This document shows positions 31,220-42,400 of a stretch of 64,000 nt of DNA, in pieces; positions within the stretch are counted from its first letter, which is position 1; the number at the start of each line of letters is the position of its first letter. The notes beneath the pieces are model-generated. The model worked only from the letters and a program-made list of their open reading frames with translations. It searched no databases and had not been told where the DNA came from. The translations under genes and the position numbers were made by a program. The DNA comes from Lamellibrachia satsuma (taxonomy: Eukaryota > Annelida > Polychaeta > Sabellida > Siboglinidae): the NCBI GenBank assembly GCA_033239005.1, contig BSQZ01000053.1, positions 727,501 to 791,500 of the forward strand, read 5' to 3'.

Positions 31220-33708
31220 CAGGGTTGGCTTTCTTCCGGGAAGAAAGGTATTTCTTCCCTTCCATGGGAAGAAACATGGGAAAAAAGGGAAGAAACACCT
31301 TTCTTCCCGGAAGAAATGGAAGAAACTAGGAAGAAACTGGGAATAAAGGTGTGTTATTCTTTATTGCATCACTGTCAGCAACTATAATATAGTTTAATAC
31401 AATAAACACACAACCCCTGACAGAGTTCATACTTCAAAGTATAACATTTACAGAAGCTAAGAGAATAATATTTACATTAATATCAGCACAATGTTCTCAA
31501 AATTAGCACAATGTTCGTATCAGGTCACACACAATCTTCACATCAGGTATATAGCACACTGTTCATGTCAAACAGCAGTTAATAATCAATCTCAAGATCA
31601 CCTCTCAGGAGACGGAAACAGAACACTAACTTTCCTGCAGTTTGATTTCCTAGTCTGTTCCTAATTTTGCTGTGGATCTGTCCAAAGTTGGAAAATATAC
31701 GCTCTACTGAGGCTGAGGAAGCTGGTGCCTGTAGAAGACGTATCACAAAGTCTACAAAGTCAGAATTTACACCACTGGATTTAGTTGCTTTCCACCAGGT
31801 AACTGGATCCATCCGAAGTGCTGTCTCATTGAAAAATGCAGCAGGGTATTGTGTGGATTTGGCTTGAAAGGCAATCAGCTCAGTGATGAAGGCAGGACTC
31901 TTGGACACAATAAAGTCATTAACAATCTCCAATTGGCCAGCAGAGAGTTTAACACCATGATATGCTGGATGTAGTTTGTAGGCTGTAAAGTGTTCTGGTA
32001 TGATTGCTTGCTTAAACTGTTTCGTGACAAGGGTCTTGTGCACTGGTGACTGAAGATTGGGATTATCCAGAAGAGACAGCCATGTATGACACGCTGATGC
32101 CAGAGAGGAGTAGTCTGCTTGGCAAGCATCAATAGCATGTGCTACAGGGTGAAGCAGGTCTGCCATGTCCTTGGCATTCCTATAGATATTGATATCCTGT
32201 ATCTTTTTGGCAATGGTTTGGTCAATCTCATCTTCATGGTCCTGGACAATCTTCATGTAGCTGGCTCTGTTGGCAATATAGCTGTCCAGACAGGTGAGTT
32301 GGGACTTCCACCGTGTTTCTCCAGGGAGCTGTGGTTTCTTACTTTCGGCACACTCAGACAGCCAGGCACATGGCTTATGGTGGTTGCAAAAATACTTCTG
32401 TACTTCCACAACATGCTTCATCACTGACTGTGAAGTTAGATCCAGCCCAAGTAAGTTGAGCCAGTGGGCAGAGCAGCCATACACAGTGAGGTCTGGATCA
32501 TCTTCTTGTAAGGCAGCACGCATTTTTTCCATGTTCTTAGCATTGTCAGTACATACTCCAGATACAGTGCAGTTGTAGTTTTCCTTTGCCTTTGTGATTG
32601 ACTCCTGACACAACATCTTGCAATTGTCCCCTGTCTTTGACATAGATCCAGTAGGGTGGCTATCCAAAAGATAGGATTTGTTCTCAACCTGGAGGCAACT
32701 GTGGATGGTCAGCGGCATTGAATGGTATATTGCAAGCATAGAAGAATTTGGCAATCTCCAAGTCGATGGCATTTTTCTGGTTTAGAGATGTCTTCACAAC
32801 ACAACTGTCCATGTCTGGTTGGATTGAGATAGCCTGTCGTTTGGTTGGTGGAGGAGATGGAGATCTCGGTCTTTTGACTGACATAGGCTGCTCAGGGATC
32901 TCTTTTTCTGCTGGTAAGTGGTGTGCTGCACTGCATTTCACATAATGGAGTTTGAGACGGCAAGCTTTAGGAAGCTGCTGGTTGTCACAATGCTTGCACT
33001 TAGCAAAATGTCAACTTGGTGATAAAGGTTTCCAGTTTAACGCAAAGGCACTGTCAGTACATGTTGGAGAAGCATGTAGATCTGAATTTAAAATATTTCT
33101 CTCACCTGGTTATATAGTGAATATGTAATCAATGGGAGGCCACTGGATCAAATGAAGCCAGTGTAAAATTTGTTTAATAAGGGGAATGCCATTGTCAAGT
33201 ATTTCAATAGGAAGCCACTGCAAAAAATGAAGCCATTTCACCTTTTGAAAAACCCTTTATTGTTACTGGGGGAAAGGAAGCCACTGCACCAAAGAGCTGT
33301 ATCAATGTGTTGTTATATTTTACACAGTGAATGTCACTTTGAAATAAAATTACATGTTTGCCACTTTTAGAAGTCAATTGAAACATATAACAATAGCTAG
33401 TAATTATAACGGGTTGGTTTGTGTGACCCAGCTGATGGGACTTATACAATGTAGGTGACACCTGGTAATTGGGCTTGATCACCAGATGTTTATTGTTGTA
33501 GCATTATTAATCATTATATATACATTTTATGTATATTTATGTACATTTTATGTATATTTTGGACATATATTACTAATTTTTTTTATACAAAAAGCGGGTT
33601 TCTGGGTTTCTTCCCAGTAGTAGGGAAGAAAGGTATTTCTTCCGTATCGGAAATAACAGGGAAAAAACCACGGTTTTTTCCCTATAGGGAAGAAACCTGC
33701 CAGCCCTG
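31220..33708 (-). mobile_element. hAT DNA transposon copy (2.49 kb) with intact ends
   Basis: The left end reads CAGGGTTGG..TTTCTTCC and the right end, in reverse complement, CAGGGCTGG..TTTCTTCC; these are hAT-type terminal inverted repeats with extra TTTCTTCC subterminal motifs. Flanks are ACTGGTGC (31212-31219) and ACTGGTTC (33709-33716), an 8-bp target duplication with one mismatch. The target is the 35-bp satellite, whose unit continues across the insertion. A decayed hAT transposase is encoded inside on the minus strand. Confidence 0.9.
31579..33003 (-). pseudogene. hAT transposase, internally deleted and frameshifted
   Basis: The N-terminal part (33003-32684) has a BED-type zinc finger (CKHCDNQQLPKACRLKLHY, then a further Cys and His) and IPFNAADHP. 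The C-terminal part (to the stop at 31579) has VCTDNAKNMEKMR, GCSAHWLNLL, GETRWKSQLTCL and the dimerisation motif APASSASVERIFSNFG. Relative to family members the stretch between the IPFNAADHP segment and the first catalytic region is missing, and the two parts are in different frames where they overlap near 32.7 kb. The upstream start is also lost to a stop. Not expected to be functional. Confidence 0.85.
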
Positions 33709-34172
33709 ACTGGTTCCAACCCTGAGTGGGGTACACCTGTATGACTGGTGCCAACCCTGAGTGGGGCACACCTGTACGACTGGTGCCAACCCTGAATGGG
33801 GCACACCTGTAAGACTGGTGCCAACCCTGAGTGGGGCATGCCTGTAAGACTGGTGCCAACCCGGGTGGAGCACGCCTGTAAGACTGGTGCCAACCCTGAA
33901 TGGGGCATGCCTGTAAGACTGGTGCCAACCCGAGTGGGGCACGCCTGTACGACTGGTGCCAACCCTGAGTGGGGCACACCTGTAAGACTGGTGCCAACCC
34001 TGAGTGGGGCATACCTGTAAGACTGGTGCCAACCCTGAGTGGGGCACACCTGTAAGACTGGTGCCAACCCTGAGTGGGGCATGCCTGTAAGACTGGTGCC
34101 AACCCTGAGTGGGGCACGCCTGTAAGACTGGTGCCAACCCTAAGTGGGGCACACCTGTAAGACTGGTGCCAA
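33709..34172. repeat. 35-bp satellite array, right part
   Basis: About 13 further copies of the same unit in the same orientation, resuming at the target-site duplication of the hAT insertion. The array ends at the LINE piece at 34173. Confidence 0.95.
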
Positions 34173-35420
34173 CCATAAAAATGTAATTGAGAGTATCATT
34201 GATCAATTTGTTCCCTTGAAAAAACTATGAAAATGGTCTAGAAAAAAACACTTTTCAAAAGAAGCTGTTAGAAAATAGCAAACAAGCAAACTATGTGAAG
34301 GGTTTATAGGTGTACCAGAAAGGATGAAGACTACACAAATTACAAAGAGGCACTTAATGCAGCTATGAATTAAATTAGACAATATAATAGAAGCTATGAG
34401 CAAAAATAAGCATGTAACATAAAAAATTACAGCAAGTATTTTTACGCACATGTCAGGAGTAAACAAAACATACAAGACATGGTCGGACCTTTAGAAGAAA
34501 GTGCTGGAAATATAATATCGCTCAGTTTTATAATGGATACTTCAGTTCAATGTTTACAAGAGAGGATACTAGTTCATTACCAGTTCCAGATGCTACATTT
34601 CAGAAGGCTAAATCTGACTATTTAGGGCAGTTAATTGTAAGTCCAGAAATGGTAGCTAAGAAAATTAAGGCAATGATGAATAATAAATCACCGGGAGTCG
34701 ATGGAATTCCTCCAAAACTAATGGAAACAGTAGAACAGATTAGCTTACCACTTTCAAGAGGGTTCAACTTGTCATTAACAGAGTGAGTCATTCCTTATGA
34801 ATAGAAAGAAGCAAACATCATATCATTATTTAAAAAGGGTTCGAGAAATAAGTCAGAGAATTACAGACCAGTGAGTTTAACATCAGTGATGTGTAAATTA
34901 TTAGAAAGGTTAATTAAATACCATATGGTGGACTTCCTTGTTAGGCATAAATTATTAAATCCATCTCAACATGGATTCCTAAAAGCAAGGTCATGCTTAA
35001 CAAATGTTATGTTTTTTAGAAGAAATCACTAACTGGATAGACGAGGGTTCACCAGTAGATATTATATACTTAGATTTTCAGAAAGCTTTTGACAAAGTGC
35101 CATATCAAAGATTACTATTTAAATTAATTAAAAGCCCATGGTATCGAGGATGGCATAATCAACTGGATAGAACAATGGCTGACTGACAGAAGACAGCATG
35201 TTGTAGTAGATGGGGAGGTTTCAATCTGGAAATCAGTACCACAAGGATCAGTAAGACCTTTATTATTCGTAATATATATCAATGACTTGGACAATAATAT
35301 AATAAGCAACGTACTGAACTGAAATTTGTGGATAATACAAAAGTGTTTAGAATAGACGGGGATCCAGAGCCAGGTTTGGAGAATGGAGTGGACGTAGTTT
35401 AGTGTGAAAAGCAAACCTCA
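34173..35420 (+). mobile_element. CR1/Jockey-like LINE fragment (reverse transcriptase)
   Basis: Broken open frames show NNKSPGVDGIPPKLMETV, a NYRPVSLTS region, QHGFLKARSCLTN, the motif-A region YLDFQKAFDKVPYQ, then VPQGS and YINDLDNN. Several stops and frameshifts interrupt it, and the motif-C region is degraded. It abuts the end of the 35-bp satellite. Confidence 0.85.
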
Positions 35421-35857
35421 TTTTTTTTAGATTGTAGTTGGCCCATGCGTGGCAAACTTACTCATGTGCACATAATATGAAATTTCTGCAGGGAATCTCT
35501 GTTGAGCTGGCTTATAGAAAGAAAACATTTAACGACATGACATTACTTTCAATGACCCCGATAGGAGATGTCTGTAGAATTGTTGGCTGTTAACAAAATA
35601 TGGTATTGATCGAGGCTTATAATTAAAATGTATGTTCCATTCCATGTTTACATTTCCACAGTGTTCCCCTGTTTGGCAAACAATGGGAGCCCATTTTGCC
35701 CTACCAGCTCAAGAGTCCATGCACCCTCCACTGGTTTAGTCAAACCATGTTGGTGTAGATTTATCTATTTTACTCTCAAGAAGCATCTGTAATAGTTTAC
35801 AACACAATACTTGTTTGCTATGTAATAGTCAGATCTGGGGTTAATTTTGGGAATGTT

Positions 35858-36912
35858 ACTTGTCTACTATGTAATATCACTTATTTACCATGCACTAGTA
35901 CTTGTTCACTATGCAATAGTACTTGTTCATTATGCAATAGGACTTGCTTAGTATGCAATAGTACTTGTTTATCAGGCACTAGTACATGTTTACTATGCAA
36001 CAGCACTTGTTTACTATACAATAGTACATGTTTACTATGCTATAATATTAGTTTACCATGCACTAGTATTTATTTATATAATAGTACTTGTTCACTATAC
36101 AACAGTATTTGTTTATTATGCAATAGTATTTGTTTACCATGCACTAGTACTTGTTTACTATGCAACAGTACTTGTTTATTATGCAACATTACTTGTTTAC
36201 TATGCAACAGTACTTTTTTACTATGCAACATCACTTACTATGCAGTATTCGGTAGTACTAATTTATCACACACTGGTATGTGTTTACCATGCAACAGCAC
36301 TTGTTTACCATGCACTAATACCAGTTTACCATGCACTAGTATTTGTTTACTATGCAAAAGTACTTGTTTACCATGCACTAGTGCTAGTTTACCATGCACT
36401 AGTACTTGTTAACTATGCACTAGCACTTGTTTACTATACAATAGTACTAGTTTACCATGCACTAATACCAGTTTACCATGCACTAGTATTTGTTTACTAT
36501 GCAATAGTACTTGTTTACCATGCACTAGTGCTAGTTTACCGTGCACTAGTACTTGTTAACTATGCACTAGCACTTGTTTACTATACAATAGTACTAGTTT
36601 ACCATGCACTAGTACTAGTTTACCATGCACTAGTACTTGTTTACTATGCAATAGCACTTGTTTACCATGCAATAGCACTTATTTACTATGCAATAGTATC
36701 TGTTTACCATGCACTAGTACTTGCTTACTATGCAATAGCACTTGTTTACTATGCAATAGCACTTGCTTACCATGCAACAGTACTTGTGTACCATGCACCT
36801 GTTTCTGTTTACCATGCACTAGTATTTGTTTACTATACAATAGTACTTGTTTACTATGTAACAGTAATTGTTTACTATGCAAAAGTAATTGTTTACTATG
36901 CAGTACATGTCT
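35858..36912. repeat. 21-bp array, about 50 copies
   Basis: Degenerate units of ACTTGTTTACTATGCAATAG + T, with a second type reading ACCATGCACTAGT. The 21-bp period leaves open frames on both strands (224 codons plus, 103 minus) that encode only repeating YHALVLV-like peptide; not genes. Confidence 0.93.
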
Positions 36913-37413
36913 AAGTCTCAAATTGTTGTACTCCAAATAGCTCATTCTTGGGCTAATCGTGCATGAGTTTTTTGGGGAGAGTTTATGCACATGTGCTCAG
37001 TGGAATTTTTTTAATAACTAAATATAGGTATATAATCTAGTGTTGACCAAAATTATTATTTTGATTGTTTAATTTGGCATATGGACATCCCTGGCATATA
37101 TGATCGAGATTACTCAGCTCCTGGTCCACATCAGTTTTCTTAAATGGTTAGGGGCCATCCATAAAGTAGGTCATGCTCAGGGGGTGTCTGTAAGCATTAC
37201 AGTGCGTTACATGGGGATAGGGGTGTCTTGGCGATTGTTACGTTCATTATTTTTTCAATGTCTCCCTCGTCTAGCTGCTGATATCAGACTGACAGCATTG
37301 ATTGTTATGGTAGTTTTGGGGTATAGTTCAACTGAATTTGAATGGAAAAAGAATGCAGTCTCTACCATGCATCAGTGAAGTCTGAAAACTTAGTGAAAAG
37401 TAAATGTATGCAA

Positions 37414-37488
37414 TGTGTAATAGGTGACTCACCTATTACACATTAGTTTTGAGAAAGATCCCCTCACCTTAGGTTTCTCAAAACTAAT
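37414..37488. repeat. two adjacent near-perfect hairpins
   Basis: Arms TGTGTAATAGGTGA (37414-37427) and its exact inverse (37429-37442) form a 29-bp near-palindrome with a 1-nt spacer. The next arms, ATTAGTTTTGAGAAA (37442-37456) and its exact inverse (37474-37488), enclose 17 nt. Confidence 0.9.
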
Positions 37489-38344
37489 GTAGTATACAGG
37501 TCAGTGTTACGAAGTGTGACATGGGAGTAAAAAAAAAAATTGCGTGACGTACGTTATGGGTAGCCCTTATAGTTTCACTGGCTAGGCTAGCACTACCAGT
37601 GGCCATTTGGCCACAGGCCACATGGCATTAGATTTGGCTAAACAAAACTTACTCACCTGAGCCAATTTGGCCACCAGCATTTTCGTTGAGATGCATGCAG
37701 AATTAATTTGGCTAAAGCAATTAGTATTTGGCCAAAAAAATTGGGCTAAACAGTTTAGAACATTAGAGGTAGTCCTGATAATGGTTATTTCAGAGATGGT
37801 TGAGGTGAATAGGGTGGCAAATACACTGTACATGTAATTATTTCAATGATTTTTGCTGGATAGTGTTCCATCTTGGTGGAAAACTTAATAGACTACCGCA
37901 TTTATGCAGCATCTAGAAACAAAGCACTGTCTATGGTTTCGTGATGGGGTTAATAAGCATGGAAGGGTTCTTTGAATTTTTTTTATGTTGGGTTCTTTTC
38001 CTCATGCCTAGGTGTTTTGAAGACTTGGAAGCTATTTCAGTGACATGCTTCGACCAGGATAATTTGGAATCTAGTTTTATTCAGAGATATATAAGATGGC
38101 TGTGAGTAGCTGGTCAAAAAATAAATACTGGTGTGTGTGCTGGTTTTATAGTTTTGCATGTGATTGATACAGTGGCGTATCTATTTATCACAGTCAAAGG
38201 GGGAGGCGGGGGGGGCAGCATAGTCACCCATTAGCTTACCATGCTGCCTTGTAGTGATGCAACAGATTACATACGGAACATATAAAAAATTTAAGCTAAA
38301 TATGGGCATGACCAAACCCCCCACCTAAATACGCTACTGGATTA

Positions 38345-38660
38345 CTAAGTGGTCACATTTACAATTACAGATCTTGGTGTGTGTTGGAGTTACGTCGGGC
38401 CGGGTTTTCATCCGGGCATATATATATATACATATATATATGTATATATATATATATGTGTGTGTATATATATATGTATATATATATATATATGTATATA
38501 TATATGTATATTGTATATGTGTATATGCATATATGTATATATATATATATATATATATACGTTTACAATTACAGATCTTGTTGTGTGTTGGAGTTACGTC
38601 GGGCCGGGTTTTCATCTGGGCAGATATATATATATGTGTGTATATATATATATATGTATG

Positions 38661-38741
<81 letters not shown>

Positions 38742-38857
38742 GTGTGTATGTGTATATGTATATGTATACATACATACATACATATACATATATACACAGA
38801 TTTTGCTAAGGCCTTTGATAGGTGATGCACGGGTTTTCATCCGGGTTTTCATCCGGG

Positions 38858-38891
<34 letters not shown>

Positions 38892-38910
38892 CCCGGATGA
38901 AAACCCGGCC
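38345..38910. repeat. AT-rich compound repeat with inverted flanks
   Basis: Two direct copies of a block (ACAATTACAGATCTTG, then GTCGGGCCGGGTTTTCATC) each run into long TA/TATG tracts. A third, inverted copy ends the region, making a near-perfect palindrome of GGGTTTTCATCCGGGCGGAT around a TA core (about 38828-38905). A short LINE remnant (DFAKAFDR) lies at 38799-38822. Overlapping TA-encoded frames are not genes. Confidence 0.85.
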
Positions 38911-39482
38911 CGACGCGATCATTGAACGAACAAAACGAGCGAAGCAGATCACCTCGAACGGAAGAGACAGCAATACGTTGCAAGCTAGCTATGGCTACAT
39001 CATACGACAAACCCAAATACGTACCAACTTTAACGACAAACAAGTCGCTCTGTAGTTTTCATTCGAGGTGACGCATATACCTATTTAAGAATGCCATTTA
39101 CGTTGTTCGTATTTAACCTGGCCGTGAACTGTAGCGTGTAGTGACACACGCACGGCTCAAACAAGCCAATTACTCAACCGTAACGTTGCACCTGCGCATA
39201 GCCACAACCACCAGGTGTACATGGTGATGGTGTACGTATAAGTCCAGTATATATATATATGTTCATTTGTGCTGTTTGGTTATAATTTTAAGTTATTACA
39301 CACATTAGTCATTACAACTTTGGCTCGAGTTTTGCTTGGCAATTTTTACACTGTATTAGCAAAACGAATGGTAGTAAATATCTTAGTCGATCTACGTACT
39401 TAGTGACAAATAAACAGTTTAAAATTGTCGACCGAAATTAAACAAAACACGCAGCATGTTTACCTGCTATCACATTCGCACA
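38907..39482 (+). promoter_or_regulatory. probable promoter/5' UTR region of the IDH3G-like gene
   Basis: Unlike its surroundings this stretch is rich in CpG (GACGCGATC, ACGAGCGAAG, CCTCGAACGG) and nearly repeat-free, and it directly precedes the proposed first coding exon. No TATA box is evident at a sensible distance, in keeping with a CpG-type housekeeping promoter. This is inference from composition and position. Confidence 0.35.
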
Positions 39483-42400
39483 ATGGCGTCTGCACTGAAG
39501 ATGTCAACGTTTTCTTCTCGACTATTTCGCAGGTCTATTGCTCTAGTGGACGTACAAGTGGGTTTCACGTTGGGTGCATGGCGAACATATATTTGTTCTT
39601 CTGTATAGTCTCCACATTTGATAGCAGATTAGCTGTAATTTGCATTGCTAACACCGTTTTGTGAAGAGTCAAGGGCAAAACCTTGAGGCTTGACACATCG
39701 ACGATTGAGGCTGAGCCTAACAACCAACAGCGCAAATATTTTGATAAGACAAATTACGCTCAGATACACTCACTGTAAATTAGGATTTGGGCAGGTATCT
39801 CTATAAGATATTGTAGAGCCCCCCTCTATTACAGAACATTTGGTCAACTGTTTCTGCATCTACGAATTGCATCTACTTCTTCCTAGGCTAAGGCTTAGGC
39901 TTAGCCGAGGCTGAGCAGATAGTCAATTCCAGTCGTCTTGACGAGCTGCAAGAAGAAGTACTTTCTGATGTTGAGTCTGGTGTATTGTTTCATTGTGTGT
40001 CATCTGCCGCTGGGTCCATTGTGCAATACAAATAATTTCCTGTAATCAATGTTTCTAGCAGATCGTACGTTCTGCAGCTTTCTAGAGTCGAGACATCAGT
40101 TTGCATTGCCTCAGTCTTTGTTCATGTGGTAGCTTGCGTATATATCCTGTCATCCATGTTGGTCTTTGCTGAACCTTCTCCAATTTAACCTTTTCTTGAG
40201 GTGACCACACTGCTGATGCATAATCTAGGAGTGTCTCACCAGAGTCTTATACAGATTCATAATGTGCTGGGACTTGAATATGTATGCCCTTCTAATCACA
40301 CCTAGGTTTCTATTGGCTTTTTTCTCCTGTGTGCACCAGGGCTCGGGTCACTCTGTACAATTACTCCCAGATTCTTCACCTGTGTTACTGTCTGGATTCT
40401 ATCATCCCTAGGAAGTAGTCATAACCCAGATTGTTGTAGCCTACATGCATGCACTTACCAAGTACAACTTTGTAATATCCTCCTGTAGTGTAATTGCTGT
40501 TTCAGTACAATGCACAGCACGTGCCGCTTTACAATCATCTGCAAACTTGGACAAAGTGCTGATTATAATCACATCTGTATCATTGATGAAGATCACAAAC
40601 AGAATTACTCTGAGTACCGACACTTGTGGTGCACCACTGAGTACTGACAGGTGTGGTACCCCACTGAGTACCGACACCTGTAGTGCACCACTGAGTACCG
40701 ACCCCTGTGGTGCACCACTGAGTATTGACCCCTGTGGTACCCCACTGAGTACTGACCCCTGTGGTGCACCACTGAGTACCGACCCCTGTGGTGCACCACT
40801 GAGTACCGACCCCTGTGGTGCACCACTGAGTATCGACCCCTGTGGTACCCTACTGAGTACCGACCCCTGTGGTGCACCACTGAGTACCGACCCCTGTGGT
40901 GCATCACCGAGTACCGACCCCTGTGGTACTCCACTGAGTACCGACCCCTGTGGTACCCCACTGAGTACCGACCCCTGTGGTGCACCACTGAGGACAGCTT
41001 TCCATGATGACTGTTTACCTTTCAGAACACTCTCTGTTTCCTGTTGCATAACCAAGCTTCTGTCCATTTGATGAGTTTTGGCCCAATGCTGTGTGCCTTC
41101 AACTTCTCAAGCAACCTTCTGTGCATCACCTATCAAAGGCCTTGTTTCCAATGTTTGCCTGAATATATTCCATCCTTGACTTATTTCAATGTTTTTAGTT
41201 ATTTCTAACCAATCCTTCTTCCCTAGCATTTCCTTGAATTCATCAATTCATCTGCGGTAGTCACTGTATGTTTCCTTCCATACACTTGGTATTTCATCTA
41301 CAATCATTTCAAAGTGTACAATATTATGGTCACTGCTTCCAAGCTGTTCAGACACACTTACATTTCTCACTTGATCTGGGTTACATGTTAGTATGAGATC
41401 TAGTGTATTTACATTTCTTGTTGGTTCTCTAACATATGCTGTTCAAGGTATCATGCTTAACGATTCTAATTTGTTGTGCCTCTGAGCTCAGGTTCTTGAG
41501 CATTAAGGTGCAATTGTAGTTATTGTTGTCTTATGTCACCTTCTGCATTCCTAGGACGGGTTGACACGATGTACAGCAGCCGGCGTCTGTGGCAGTCACT
41601 ATAGGAGAATATCTTTCATTAGTAAAGACGTGAGTATGCCTACTTGTGTTCCCATTGTTTGAGGTTGACGTTATGAAATGGACAAATTTTTTTGAGAAGC
41701 ACTTGAGCTATCAGAGTTGTTCTGTTTGGGCAAGAGTGTGAATATGTTTAATTAATACTTTGGTGAATGATCCCACCAGCTGACACCTCTGATGGATACA
41801 CAAATTATACAATTACACACCCACAAAACAAACCGATAGCATTAAAAGTTTATAGGAATTTGCCTTAACAATTTTTTTTAAATACAGTGAATGAATATTA
41901 GCCTGAATCTACCTGCCCTCAAAATAATAAATAACTATAGTGAATAGTGTCTGGTACCTATGCCTGCTGCCCACGAAAATGTTAAAACTTTCACATGGAA
42001 TAGTGGTCTAACCCTCAGTCTGCCTACCCCTAAAAATGTAAAAATAAATAGAAAAAATACAGTGAATAAATATTAGCGTGAGTCTACCTGCCCTAAATAT
42101 AATAAATAACTATAGTGCCTGGCATCTATGCCTGCCTGTCCACCAAAATGTTAAAACATTTTCATGGAATAGTGGTCTAACCCCAAAAATATTAAAAAAA
42201 TCTTGCAGCCCTGGAGTATTGGTCTGCCTCAGTGACACAGAATGTTGGAACTGTGTGTATATTGTATATTTGAAATATGCACGACTTTCTAAGTGTCTTT
42301 ACTACTCGTTGGACTTAGTGTGAACACGGTAGGCATGCTGATGTTTGAATTGTTCGGGCATTCACCTGGTACAGTCACACATACCTATTTATAAATGTTT

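Noticed and set aside
30181..31298. Minus-strand ORFs up to 328 codons with PHSGLAPVLQACPTQGWHQS-type repeats, also at 33548-34206
   Set aside because: They are the 35-bp satellite read in all three frames; there is no start context, domain or flanking exon.
36240..36914. 224-codon plus ORF and 103-codon minus ORF of hydrophobic repeats
   Set aside because: The 21-bp tandem array has a period divisible by three and is stop-poor; no gene-like features.
38334..38925. Several 140-180-codon Tyr/Ile ORFs
   Set aside because: Overlapping translations of TA/TATG tracts in several frames and both strands.
40445..41071. 208-codon plus-strand ORF
   Set aside because: Mirror of the antisense LINE RT and its 27-bp repeat.
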